Of a stretch of 14,080 bases of DNA, positions 1 through 6,672 are shown piece after piece. The notes beneath the pieces are model-generated. The model did no database searches and was not told the origin of the DNA. It worked only from the letters and a program-made list of their open reading frames with translations. Positions within the stretch are counted from its first letter, which is position 1. Each line of letters opens with the position of its first letter. This DNA comes from CAYLVJ01 sp964501525 (GTDB taxonomy: Bacteria; Patescibacteriota; Minisyncoccia; Minisyncoccales; CAYTKG01): contig CAZCSI010000014.1 in assembly GCA_964501525.1 (NCBI GenBank), positions 1 through 14,080 on the forward strand, in the 5' to 3' direction. The translations under genes were made by a program, and so were the position numbers.

Positions 1-364
1 CGAGGTTGACTCTTCTGACATGTCGTTTGAAATAGCCGGCTCCATGGCGCTTCAAAGAGCGACCAGAGATGCGAGGCCGGTTCTTCTTGAACCCAGCATG
101 AAGTTGGAGGTGGTTATGCCGGAAAAGTTTTTGGGAGATGTGATAGCAGACCTTAACTCTCGAAGGGGGCAGATAAAAGAAACAGGAAACAGACAGCACC
201 TCAAGGTTGTAAAAGCAGAGGTTCCCCTGGGAGAGATGTTCGGTTACGCCACCGTGATCCGCTCCTTAACACAAGGTCGAGGCACTTTTACCATGGAGTT
301 TGACAAGTACACTAAAGTGCCTGATAATATAGCGGAGGAGATAAAACAAGGAAAAAGGCATTAA
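1..364 (+). CDS. fusA: Elongation factor G, C-terminal end (partial, 5' cut by window)
   Basis: EF-G is the GTPase that drives tRNA-mRNA translocation on the ribosome. Only the last 120 codons are present (first complete codon at position 2). They cover the end of domain IV and domain V. Family landmarks visible are VLLEPSMKLEVV, GDVIADLNSRRGQI and the domain V segment EVPLGEMFGYATVIRSLTQG, followed by the usual FTMEFDKY ending. The GTPase domain lies upstream of the window. The reading frame is open from the window edge, so the ATG at 20 is internal. tuf follows after 64 bp, the classical str-operon order. The tail after NIAEEI is short and basic. Assignment is secure. Confidence 0.97.
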   Translation, partial: EVDSSDMSFEIAGSMALQRATRDARPVLLEPSMKLEVVMPEKFLGDVIADLNSRRGQIKETGNRQHLKVVKAEVPLGEMFGYATVIRSLTQGRGTFTMEFDKYTKVPDNIAEEIKQGKRH

Positions 365-376
365 ACTTTACCTTCC

Positions 377-405
377 TTGACTAAACAATAGTATTTAATT
401 ATAAT
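377..405 (+). promoter_or_regulatory. Sigma70-type promoter upstream of tuf
   Basis: TTGACT at 377-382 (5 of 6 to the -35 consensus) and a perfect TATAAT at 400-405 are separated by exactly 17 bp. Both lie in the AT-rich fusA-tuf gap. The predicted start near 412 leaves a leader of about 17 nt before the tuf ATG, and that leader has no Shine-Dalgarno sequence. This promoter could drive tuf and, by read-through, the S10/spc genes. The motif match is seen directly; activity is inferred. Confidence 0.75.
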
Positions 406-428
406 AACTAACAAATTAACTAAAAATT

Positions 429-1628
429 ATGGCTAAAGAAAAATTTAAAAGAGACAAACCACATTTGAATGTGGGAACCATTGGGCATGTGGACCACGGT
501 AAAACCACCCTGACGGCGGCTATTCTTCATGTTTTGAACATGAAGGGGTTCAATGTTCCGCAGATGGCGGTTGAAGACATTGACAAGGCGCCCGAAGAAA
601 AAGAAAGGGGGCTTACCATATCCATTACTCACGTTGAGTATGAAAGCCCTGAAAGACACTACGCTCACATCGACTGTCCGGGTCACGCTGACTTTGTAAA
701 GAACATGATCACCGGAGCAGCTCAGATGGACGGAGCCGTATTAGTGGTTTCAGCTGTTGACGGACCTATGCCTCAAACCATGGAGCATATACTTTTAGCC
801 CGCCAGGTGGGATTGGAAAACATCGTTGTTTTTCTCAATAAAACCGATCTCGTAGAAGAAGAAGAGATGGTTGAGCTGGTGGAAGAAGAGGTTAAGGAGC
901 TCCTTAAAAAATATGAATATCCGGGAGACGAAATTCCGATTATAAGGGGTTCTGCTCTCAAAGCGCTGGAAGCAAACGCGGAAGATGATGAAGCGGTAGA
1001 GCCCGTCTGGAAGTTGGTGCAGACCCTTGACCAGTACATACCGGCTCCTCAAAGAGAAAAGGAAAAACCGTTCCTAATGCCCATCGAGGATGTATTCTCC
1101 ATTGAGGGCAGGGGTACGGTTGTTACAGGCAGGATTGAAAGAGGAGTTGTTCATCCGGGAGAGAAAGTGGAAATAGTGGGCCTTGAAGACCAGACCAAGG
1201 AAACAGTAGCGGTCAGCATCGAGATGTTCAACAAGATGCTGGACGAAGGCGAGGCCGGAGACAATGTCGGCATCCTGCTCAGAGGCACCAAAAAAGACGA
1301 GGTGCAAAGAGGCCAGGTGCTGGCCAAACCGGGAAGCATTACCCCTCACGCAGAGTTCAAGGCTGAGGCCTATGTTCTGAGCAAGGAAGAAGGGGGCCGC
1401 CACAAACCGTTTTTTACCGGCTATAAACCTCAGTTTTATATCGGCACCACTGACGTAACAGCAGAGATCACTCTTCCTGAAGGCACCGAGATGGTGATGC
1501 CCGGAGACACAGTCAACTTTCTCGTCAAAACAATTGTACCGGTAGCTATTGAAAAACAGCAGAGGTTCGCTATCAGAGAAGGCGGTAAAACAGTAGGAGC
1601 AGGAGTAGTAACGGAAATAATAAAATAA
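429..1628 (+). CDS. tuf: Elongation factor Tu
   Basis: EF-Tu delivers aminoacyl-tRNA to the ribosomal A site as a GTP-bound ternary complex. The 399 residues match the usual length of about 394. GTPase motifs are in order: G1 GHVDHGKT (19-26), the switch I region ERGLTISITHVEY (59-71), G3 DCPGH (82-86, with the catalytic His86), G4 NKTD (137-140) and G5 SAL (175-177). Domains 2 and 3 follow, ending in the conserved RFAIREGGKTVGAGVV. Switch I reads ISIT where proteobacterial proteins read INTS. No Shine-Dalgarno precedes the ATG. The gene has its own promoter at 377-405 and a strong stem-loop directly behind its stop codon, so it may be a partly separate transcription unit between fusA and the S10 cluster. 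Confidence 0.98.
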   Translation: MAKEKFKRDKPHLNVGTIGHVDHGKTTLTAAILHVLNMKGFNVPQMAVEDIDKAPEEKERGLTISITHVEYESPERHYAHIDCPGHADFVKNMITGAAQMDGAVLVVSAVDGPMPQTMEHILLARQVGLENIVVFLNKTDLVEEEEMVELVEEEVKELLKKYEYPGDEIPIIRGSALKALEANAEDDEAVEPVWKLVQTLDQYIPAPQREKEKPFLMPIEDVFSIEGRGTVVTGRIERGVVHPGEKVEIVGLEDQTKETVAVSIEMFNKMLDEGEAGDNVGILLRGTKKDEVQRGQVLAKPGSITPHAEFKAEAYVLSKEEGGRHKPFFTGYKPQFYIGTTDVTAEITLPEGTEMVMPGDTVNFLVKTIVPVAIEKQQRFAIREGGKTVGAGVVTEIIK

Positions 1629-1675
1629 ACACCTACTTCGCGAGACCAATAAAAGGGTCTCGCGAAGTTAGTGTT
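1628..1675 (+). other. Stem-loop between tuf and rpsJ
   Basis: ACTTCGCGAGACC (1635-1647) and its perfect complement GGTCTCGCGAAGT (1656-1668) form a 13-bp stem with an 8-nt loop (1648-1655). After two mismatched positions, five more pairs (1628-1632 with 1671-1675) can extend it. No U-run follows the 3' arm, so it is not a textbook intrinsic terminator. Likely roles are an RNase processing site, a 3' stabiliser of the tuf transcript, a weak terminator, or a cis-regulatory element in front of the S10 genes. The structure is seen directly; the role is inferred. Confidence 0.7.
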
Positions 1676-1702
1676 AGAAGCTTAACGGAGTTGCGATTTA
1701 TA

Positions 1703-2065
1703 ATGGCTGCAGAAAAGAAAAAGAAACCGGCCTCAAAAAAAGAGCCCGAAAAAGAAAAAAAGAAACAAAGACTCAAAATAAGGCTCAAAGGTTACGACCA
1801 CAAGGTCTTGGATGAAAGCTGCCGGGAGATTGTTAAAACGGCTCAAAGACATGGTGTGGAGGTGATTGGGCCCGTGCCTTTGCCTACGGAGATTCACCGT
1901 TATACGGTTAATCGTTCTACTTTTATTCACAGTACTTCCAAAGAACAGTTTGAAACGAGAATACATAAACGCCTGATCGAACTTGTCAAACCGGACCCTG
2001 AGCTTGTTGACAGCTTGATGCGGCTGGCTCTGCCTGCAGGAGTGGAAATTGAGATTAAGACTTAG
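1703..2065 (+). CDS. rpsJ: 30S ribosomal protein S10 (NusE)
   Basis: S10 is a small-subunit head protein and, as NusE, a partner of NusB and NusG in antitermination. With the ATG at 1703 the protein has 120 residues, against about 103 in E. coli. The core begins near residue 22 (QRLKIRLKGYDHKVLD) and contains GPVPLPTEIHRYTVNRS and QFETRIHKRLIEL. Residues 1-21 are a lysine/glutamate-rich extension. An in-frame TTG at 1691 would add four residues (MRFI). I prefer the ATG because GGAG at 1687-1690 directly abuts the TTG and cannot serve it; it lies 12 nt before the ATG, which is long for a Shine-Dalgarno. It opens the S10 operon order, with a 130-bp gap to rplC. Confidence 0.96.
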   Translation: MAAEKKKKPASKKEPEKEKKKQRLKIRLKGYDHKVLDESCREIVKTAQRHGVEVIGPVPLPTEIHRYTVNRSTFIHSTSKEQFETRIHKRLIELVKPDPELVDSLMRLALPAGVEIEIKT

Positions 2066-2153
2066 AGTTTCTTACAAATGGAAATTCTTTTATCAAGAAT
2101 AATGCTGTTTAAAATAAGAATTTTTTAGGAAAAAAGAAAACAAACAGCCGGGA

Positions 2154-2178
2154 TAAAACCGGGCCCAGCCCGGTTTTA
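2154..2178 (+). terminator. Terminator-like hairpin (possible attenuator) before rplC
   Basis: TAAAACCGGGC (2154-2164) pairs perfectly with GCCCGGTTTTA (2168-2178): an 11-bp GC-cored stem with a 3-nt loop, ending in TTTT and then AAATTAG. It ends 17 nt before the rplC start. A competing helix is available: AGCCGGG (2146-2152) with CCCGGTT (2169-2175), 7 pairs including one G-U. The two are mutually exclusive, as in an attenuator. The short U-tract suggests partial rather than complete termination, which fits because essential genes follow without an obvious new promoter. Confidence 0.5.
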
Positions 2179-2195
2179 AATTAGTTAGCGGACAT

Positions 2196-2792
2196 ATGGA
2201 TTATATTTTAGGAAAAAAAATCAAGATGAGTCAGTTGTTCGGCGAAGATGGAAAAGTAACACCGGTTACTCTTGTTAAAGCAGGGCCTTGTTATGTTACT
2301 CAGGTCAAGACAAAGGAAAAAGACGGATACGATGCGGTCCAGATAGGTTTTGAAAAATTAAAAGAGAGCAGGATAAAAAAGTCAATACAGTCCAAGCCCT
2401 ACCGTTATCTAAAAGAAAAAAGAGGAAAAGACGACAAACTCAAAGTTGGACAAGAGGTTGATGTCAGCATTTTTGAAGCGGGAGACAAGGTGGCGGTTTC
2501 AGGAGTTTCTAAGGGAAAAGGCTTTGCCGGAGCAGTTAAAAGATGGGGTTTTGTGGAAAAAGCCAAGGCTCACGGAGCTAAAGATATGAGAAGGCTGGGT
2601 TCAACCGGAAGTCGTTTTCCTCAGAGAACCATCAAGGGAAAGAAGATGGCGGGCAGAATGGGAGCGGAAAAAGTAACTGTCAAGAACCTGCAGGTGATGG
2701 CTGTTGATATGGAAAACGATGTTTTAGCCGTCAAGGGGGCCGTACCGGGAAATAGAGGCGGATTGCTTGAGATAAGAAAGATTGAAGCTTAA
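2196..2792 (+). CDS. rplC: 50S ribosomal protein L3
   Basis: L3 is an early-assembly protein of the large subunit that reaches toward the peptidyl transferase centre. The 198 residues compare with about 209 in E. coli. The N-terminus LGKKIKMSQLF, the SKGKGFAGAVKRWGF segment and the KGKKMAGRMG block followed by VTVKNLQV are family hallmarks. The central loop before KGKKMAG reads GSTGSRFPQRTI and is one residue shorter than the E. coli loop that carries the methylated glutamine. It sits between rpsJ (130-bp gap with a hairpin) and rplD (8-bp gap). Only a weak GCGGA precedes the ATG. Confidence 0.97.
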   Translation: MDYILGKKIKMSQLFGEDGKVTPVTLVKAGPCYVTQVKTKEKDGYDAVQIGFEKLKESRIKKSIQSKPYRYLKEKRGKDDKLKVGQEVDVSIFEAGDKVAVSGVSKGKGFAGAVKRWGFVEKAKAHGAKDMRRLGSTGSRFPQRTIKGKKMAGRMGAEKVTVKNLQVMAVDMENDVLAVKGAVPGNRGGLLEIRKIEA

Positions 2793-2800
2793 CCTTATTT

Positions 2801-3454
2801 ATGAAAGCGGTAATTTACGACAAAAAAGGAGAGAAAAAAGAAGAGATTAAGCTTCCCGCGGAGATATTCGGGGCAGAATTGAATAAAGATCTTTTACATC
2901 AGGTGGTGGTTTCTTATCAAAAAAACTCGAGAAGAGGGACAGCTCATGCCAAAGACAGATCAGAGGTGTCGGGAAGCAAAACAAAACCCTGGCCCCAAAA
3001 AGGAACAGGCCGGGCCCGGCACGGAGACAGGTATTCTCCCATCTGGCGCAAGGGAGGTGTGGCCCACGGACCACGGAAAGAAAAAAAATACAGGGACAGA
3101 GTTCCCAAAAAAATGAAGATAAAGGCCTTGATAATAGCTCTTTCCAACCAAGCCAAAGAGGGAAGAATTTTCGTTTTCGACAACATTGAACTCCAAGAAC
3201 CAAAAACCAAACTGCTGGCGGAGCTTGTCAATAACCTTACGGATAAGATAGAAAAACTGGAAAAAGAGACTGTTTTGATTATTACGGCGCAGAGAAACGA
3301 AAAACTGGTGAGAGCCGGAAAAAACATCCCTTACCTTGAGATAAAGACGGCCCGAATGATCAATGCTTTGGATGTGTTAAAATACAAATATATTTTAATC
3401 TCCCAGGATTCAATCGAAGTTTTGAAAAAAAGACTAAACAAAGCAAACTTATAA
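2801..3454 (+). CDS. rplD: 50S ribosomal protein L4
   Basis: L4 binds 23S rRNA and lines the exit tunnel with a long loop. In E. coli it also represses the S10 operon. The 217 residues are slightly above the usual 201. The tunnel loop is recognisable around residues 40-105: SRRGTAHAKDRSEVSGS, then KPWPQKGTGRARHG and SPIWRKGGVAHGP. The C-terminal globular part carries ALDVLKYKYILIS, the conserved region near the end. It lies 8 bp after rplC and 15 bp before rplW. No Shine-Dalgarno is visible, so translation may be coupled to rplC. Whether it regulates this operon cannot be told; the hairpin before rplC is one place to look. Confidence 0.97.
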   Translation: MKAVIYDKKGEKKEEIKLPAEIFGAELNKDLLHQVVVSYQKNSRRGTAHAKDRSEVSGSKTKPWPQKGTGRARHGDRYSPIWRKGGVAHGPRKEKKYRDRVPKKMKIKALIIALSNQAKEGRIFVFDNIELQEPKTKLLAELVNNLTDKIEKLEKETVLIITAQRNEKLVRAGKNIPYLEIKTARMINALDVLKYKYILISQDSIEVLKKRLNKANL

Positions 3455-3469
3455 CAGAGTGTAAAAACC

Positions 3470-3883
3470 ATGGGTATTTTAGATAAAATTAGAAAAACAG
3501 ACGCTGAAGCAGAGGTCAAAAAGGATAAGGCCAAGCCGAAAAAGGAAAAACCGGTTGAAGAAAAAAGGGCTGAAGAAAAAAGCGAACAACCCCTGCCTGC
3601 AGACGAAGAGCTGCTCAGTCATCAGATTTTGAAGGAGATTCACATTACGGAAAAAACCGTAGGATTGGAAGATGAAGACCAGTATGTGTTCAGGGTGGAC
3701 AAAAAGGCGGATAAAGACCAGATTAGAAAAGCGGTTGAAAGAACATACGGGGTTGATGTGATAAAAATTAACACCATCAACGTTCCCCGTAAAAGAAGAC
3801 GGGGTCGAACCCCCGGGTGGAGAAAAGGGTTCAAGAAAGCGGTAGTAACGATTAAAAAGGGTCAGAACATAGAGACCATATAA
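3470..3883 (+). CDS. rplW: 50S ribosomal protein L23 with charged N-terminal extension
   Basis: L23 sits at the tunnel exit and is the docking point for trigger factor and SRP. The core occupies about residues 52-137 and has the HITEKTVGLEDEDQYVFRV strand, KAVERTYGVDVIKINTINV, and a basic loop RKRRRGRTPGWRKG leading to the final strand KKAVVTIKKG. Residues 1-50 form a low-complexity Lys/Glu/Pro-rich extension absent from E. coli L23 (about 100 residues). Such extensions are common in CPR ribosomal proteins. The short gaps to rplD (15 bp) and rplB (27 bp) indicate one operon. The start MGILDKI is the only ATG that gives the full frame. Confidence 0.95.
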   Translation: MGILDKIRKTDAEAEVKKDKAKPKKEKPVEEKRAEEKSEQPLPADEELLSHQILKEIHITEKTVGLEDEDQYVFRVDKKADKDQIRKAVERTYGVDVIKINTINVPRKRRRGRTPGWRKGFKKAVVTIKKGQNIETI

Positions 3884-3910
3884 AAAGACAGGCAAAGAAT
3901 CTATTGAAAT

Positions 3911-4654
3911 ATGGCTAAAAAGCTTACGAAAAAAATAAAAAGACACGCTGGACGTTCCAAAGGAAAGATAACGGTCAGAAGAAAAGGAGGCGGGGCGAAA
4001 AAGCTCTACCGCCTGGTTAGCTTTGGGCAGGAAAAAAAAGATATGCAGGGCGAGGTTGTCTCCATCGAGTACGACCCGTACCGCACAGCTGATATTATAA
4101 AACTTGAATATGAAGACGGGTCCAGGCAGTACCGTATCGCCCCCCACGGCATCGAGGTGGGGGACAAGGTAGTTGTTTCCGACCAGTGCGAGTCTTCTCC
4201 GGGCAACAGAATGCGGTTGGAAAACATACCTATCGGCACCCCCGTATACAACGTGGAGCTGCTTCCCAACCAGGGAGGAAAGATGATGCGTTCAGCCGGC
4301 TCATCCGCTGAGGTGCTTGGCCAGGAAGGAAAACATGTTATCCTTAAGATGCCCTCCAAGGAGGTGAGAAAGGTTCATTCTCAATGTTTTGCCACCATAG
4401 GCAGGGTCTCCAATCCGGAGCACAGGTTTGAGAAAGAAAAGAAAGCAGGCACAGGCCGCCACAAGGGAAGAAGGCCGAAAGTAAGAGGAACAGCTATGCC
4501 GGCCGGACCCCATCCTCACGGAGGAGGAGAAGGAAAGACCTCCATCGGGCTTAAACACCCTAAAACTCCATGGGGGAAGATAGCGCACGGAGGTAAAACA
4601 CGCAGAAGAAAACATACGGACAAATACATTATTAAACGACGCAATGAAAAATAG
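3911..4654 (+). CDS. rplB: 50S ribosomal protein L2, short N-terminus
   Basis: L2 is needed for subunit association and peptidyl transferase activity. The protein has 247 residues, against about 273 in E. coli. The OB-fold (GKITVRRKGGG, SIEYDPYRTADI) and the SH3-like region (IPIGTPVYNVEL, GGKMMRSAGSSAEVLG) are intact. The missing part is about 30 residues ahead of GKITVRRKGGG. An in-frame TGA at 3905-3907 rules out a longer start. The catalytic-region motif HPHGGGEG is present at 201-208, with His201 equivalent to E. coli His229. The residues before it read MPAGP instead of the usual MNPVD, so the Asp228 position is Pro200. The C-terminus WGKIAHGGKTRRRK is standard. A 65-bp gap to rpsS follows. 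Confidence 0.97.
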   Translation: MAKKLTKKIKRHAGRSKGKITVRRKGGGAKKLYRLVSFGQEKKDMQGEVVSIEYDPYRTADIIKLEYEDGSRQYRIAPHGIEVGDKVVVSDQCESSPGNRMRLENIPIGTPVYNVELLPNQGGKMMRSAGSSAEVLGQEGKHVILKMPSKEVRKVHSQCFATIGRVSNPEHRFEKEKKAGTGRHKGRRPKVRGTAMPAGPHPHGGGEGKTSIGLKHPKTPWGKIAHGGKTRRRKHTDKYIIKRRNEK

Positions 4655-4719
4655 TTGTAAAAACAAGCGCGCAAAAACAAACCTGCGCCTGAATACTAAT
4701 CATATTACCTAATCGTATA

Positions 4720-5052
4720 ATGCCAAGAAGTCTGAAAAAGGGTCCTTATATAGACCCCAATATAAAAGAAAAAATGAATGACAGGAAAAAAGGCGGCCAG
4801 CCCATTAAAACTTGGGCTAGGAGTTGTGTTATTTCCCCGGAGATGATTGGTTACACCTTTTTAATTCACGATGGAAAAAACTTTGTAGAGGTAAAGGCTA
4901 CAGAAGAGATGGTGGGCCACAAGCTGGGAGAGTTCACCAGAACTACCAAGTTCGGCAGACACGGAGGCCGAATGCAAAGAGAGCTGGAAAGAAGAGCCAA
5001 AGAAGCGGAAAGAGAAAAAAGAAAGCGGGAAAAAATAAAAGAAAAGAAATAA
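4720..5052 (+). CDS. rpsS: 30S ribosomal protein S19
   Basis: S19 is in the small-subunit head, paired with S13, and contacts the A- and P-site tRNAs. The 110 residues start with the hallmark MPRSLKKGPYID and continue through IKTWARSCVISPEMIGYTF and MVGHKLGEFTRTTKFGRHGG. Residues 87-110 form a highly charged tail (RELERRAKEAEREKRK and on), extending the usual length of about 92. It follows a 65-bp gap after rplB that holds no convincing promoter, and is 17 bp from rplV. No Shine-Dalgarno is present; TATAAT at 4716-4721 overlaps the start codon and cannot serve this gene. Confidence 0.97.
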   Translation: MPRSLKKGPYIDPNIKEKMNDRKKGGQPIKTWARSCVISPEMIGYTFLIHDGKNFVEVKATEEMVGHKLGEFTRTTKFGRHGGRMQRELERRAKEAEREKRKREKIKEKK

Positions 5053-5069
5053 ACTAATCAACCGGCAGC

Positions 5070-5588
5070 ATGGCAGTCCAAGTCCAATTAAAATACCTGA
5101 GGGTCTCTCCGCGAAAAGCAAGGCTGGTGGCAGACCTGATACGCGGAAGAACGGTGGAAGAGGCCCAAAACCAACTCAGATTTACTGTTAAAAAAGCAGC
5201 TGCGCCTTTTCAAAAACTGTTGGATTCAGCCGTAGCCACTGCAGAAAACGATTTTGCTTATGAAAAATCAAACCTTTACCTCTCTGAGGTAAGAGTAGAC
5301 CAAGGACCTACGCTTAAAAGAGTGCGGGCCAGAGCCAAGGGGGCTTTCCGGCCCATGAATAAGCGCACCTCTCATCTTGTTTTAAAGTTGGAGCAGATCG
5401 AGAAAAGAGAGGTTGAGAGGCCTAAAAAAGCCGGAGAGCCCAAGGCGGCCCCCGCTCCCGACAAAGGTGAAAAAGAACAAAGGGCAGAAAAAAGAAAAGA
5501 TAAATCTCTAAAAAGAGCTCCGAAGGGTCCCAAGTTCGACCCCACGAAAAAGCACGACAAAGGTATTTTCAGGCGAAAATCATTCTAA
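5070..5588 (+). CDS. rplV: 50S ribosomal protein L22 with long charged C-terminal tail
   Basis: L22 contributes a beta-hairpin to the exit tunnel. Residues 1-110 are a complete canonical L22: LKYLRVSPRKARLVADLIRG, then the LLDSAVATAEND helix, LYLSEVRVDQGPTLKR and the tunnel hairpin RVRARAKGAFRPMNKRTSHL. Residues 111-172 are an extra Lys/Glu/Pro/Ala-rich tail ending in KGIFRRKSF, making the protein about 60 residues longer than the E. coli protein. The tail is low complexity and probably disordered or rRNA-binding. It is 17 bp from rpsS and 36 bp from rpsC, the normal order. No frameshift is seen where the tail begins, so the extension appears genuine. Confidence 0.96.
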   Translation: MAVQVQLKYLRVSPRKARLVADLIRGRTVEEAQNQLRFTVKKAAAPFQKLLDSAVATAENDFAYEKSNLYLSEVRVDQGPTLKRVRARAKGAFRPMNKRTSHLVLKLEQIEKREVERPKKAGEPKAAPAPDKGEKEQRAEKRKDKSLKRAPKGPKFDPTKKHDKGIFRRKSF

Positions 5589-5624
5589 GAATAAAAGCCG
5601 AAAAATTTTTCAATTATACATAGT

Positions 5625-6254
5625 ATGGCTCACAAAACATCACCAAAAAGCTTGCGAATAAAAGAGTTGAAGGACTGGCACTCGCGTGGATTTTACGGAA
5701 AGAGGGCAGCTGAAAAACTGCAACAGGATTTTAAGATTAGAGAGCTTATAAAACAGAGGGTTGACTCCGTTCATCTGGAAAAAATAATTATAGAAAGATT
5801 TCCTTCTTCGGTGAAGGTGATAATCTTCACCAGCCGGCCCGGAATAATCATCGGCAGGAGAGGAGAGAAGGTCACGGCTCTGAAAGAAATACTGGAAAGA
5901 GAATTGGGAATGAAAAACTTGAAATTAGAGATAAAGCCGGTAAAAAAGATGTGGAGCTCAGCTAAGCTGACTGCAGAATGGATGGCTCAGCAGATAGAAA
6001 AACGTGTTTCCTATAGAAGAGTGCTCGGCCAGGCCCTGAACAAGATTATGAGAAATAAAGAGGTGGAAGGAGCCCAGGTTCAGCTTTCCGGAAGACTAAA
6101 CGGTACGGAGATGTCGCGCACGGAGAAAATGAAAGAAGGCAAGCTGAAAAGACAGGTGTTAAGAGCCAACCTGGACTATGCTTACATTAAAGCAAAGTGC
6201 AGTTACGGAGTAATCGGAGTCAAGGTTTGGATTTACAAAGGAGAAGAACTTTAA
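5625..6254 (+). CDS. rpsC: 30S ribosomal protein S3
   Basis: S3 lies at the mRNA entry channel of the small subunit and contributes to helicase activity. The 209 residues include an N-terminal type II KH domain with the GXXG loop GRRG at 77-80 (context RPGIIIGRRGEKV) and a C-terminal S3 domain with VEGAQVQLSGRLNGTEMSR and GVIGVKVWIYKGE. The N-terminus MAHKTSPKSLRIKELKDW replaces the commoner MGQKVNPxGxRLG form but keeps the W-x5-Y/F spacing. The protein is shorter than E. coli S3 (233) at the C-terminus. rplP starts one base after its stop, so the two are translationally coupled. Confidence 0.97.
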   Translation: MAHKTSPKSLRIKELKDWHSRGFYGKRAAEKLQQDFKIRELIKQRVDSVHLEKIIIERFPSSVKVIIFTSRPGIIIGRRGEKVTALKEILERELGMKNLKLEIKPVKKMWSSAKLTAEWMAQQIEKRVSYRRVLGQALNKIMRNKEVEGAQVQLSGRLNGTEMSRTEKMKEGKLKRQVLRANLDYAYIKAKCSYGVIGVKVWIYKGEEL

Positions 6255-6255
6255 A

Positions 6256-6660
6256 ATGCTTCAGCCGAAAAAGACAAAATATCAAAAAATGCAGAAAGGA
6301 AGATCCAAAGGCGTCGCTCGAAGGGGGACACGCCTGGCTTTCGGTTCTTACGGACTCAAGGCCCTGGACACCAAGTGGATCACCTCCAGGCAGCTGGAAG
6401 CGGCGCGCTTAACCATGGCCCGCCTTTTGAAAAGGAAGGGAAAGGTTTGGATCCGCATTTTTCCCAATAAACCGGTGACCAATAAAGGAGTGGAGGTTCC
6501 CATGGGAGGAGGCAAAGGGTCCGTTTCTCACTATGTTTTTCCCATCAGACCGGGAAGAATCATCTTTGAAATTGACGGAGTGGAAGAGAAATTAGCTCGT
6601 GAGGCGCTTAAAAGAGCGGCGGCCAAACTGCCCATTAAAACTAAGTTTGTTAAAAAATAG
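6256..6660 (+). CDS. rplP: 50S ribosomal protein L16
   Basis: L16 organises the A-site region of the large subunit. The 134 residues align along the whole family: MLQPKKTKYQKMQKGR, FGSYGLKALDTKWITSRQLEAAR, GKVWIRIFPNKPVT and the end AAAKLPIKTKFVKK. The conserved loop normally written VRMGKGKG reads VPMGGGKG here, so the position of E. coli Arg81, the residue hydroxylated by YcfD/RoxA, is Pro82. The start lies one base after the rpsC stop. AAGGAG at 6238-6243 sits 12 nt upstream, so initiation probably relies partly on coupling. It is followed by rpmC after 12 bp. Confidence 0.97.
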   Translation: MLQPKKTKYQKMQKGRSKGVARRGTRLAFGSYGLKALDTKWITSRQLEAARLTMARLLKRKGKVWIRIFPNKPVTNKGVEVPMGGGKGSVSHYVFPIRPGRIIFEIDGVEEKLAREALKRAAAKLPIKTKFVKK

Positions 6661-6672
6661 CAGGAAACTATT

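Noticed and set aside
420..686. Long open frames on the minus strand opposite tuf, rplD, rplW and others
   Set aside because: They are antisense shadows of strongly conserved + strand genes, with no family similarity, no start signals and no independent context.
1699..1704. TATAAT in front of rpsJ
   Set aside because: It overlaps the ATG at 1703 for the same reason as at rpsS.
2122..2220. Direct repeat TTTTAGGAAAAAA before and inside the start of rplC, hinting at a duplicated L3 N-terminus
   Set aside because: The shared run is 13 bases of A/T-dominated sequence. The upstream copy read in frame gives only a vague LGKK similarity; coincidence is the simpler view.
4716..4721. TATAAT in front of rpsS
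   Set aside because: It overlaps the rpsS start codon, so transcription would begin inside the gene; a chance match from AT-rich leader plus ATG.
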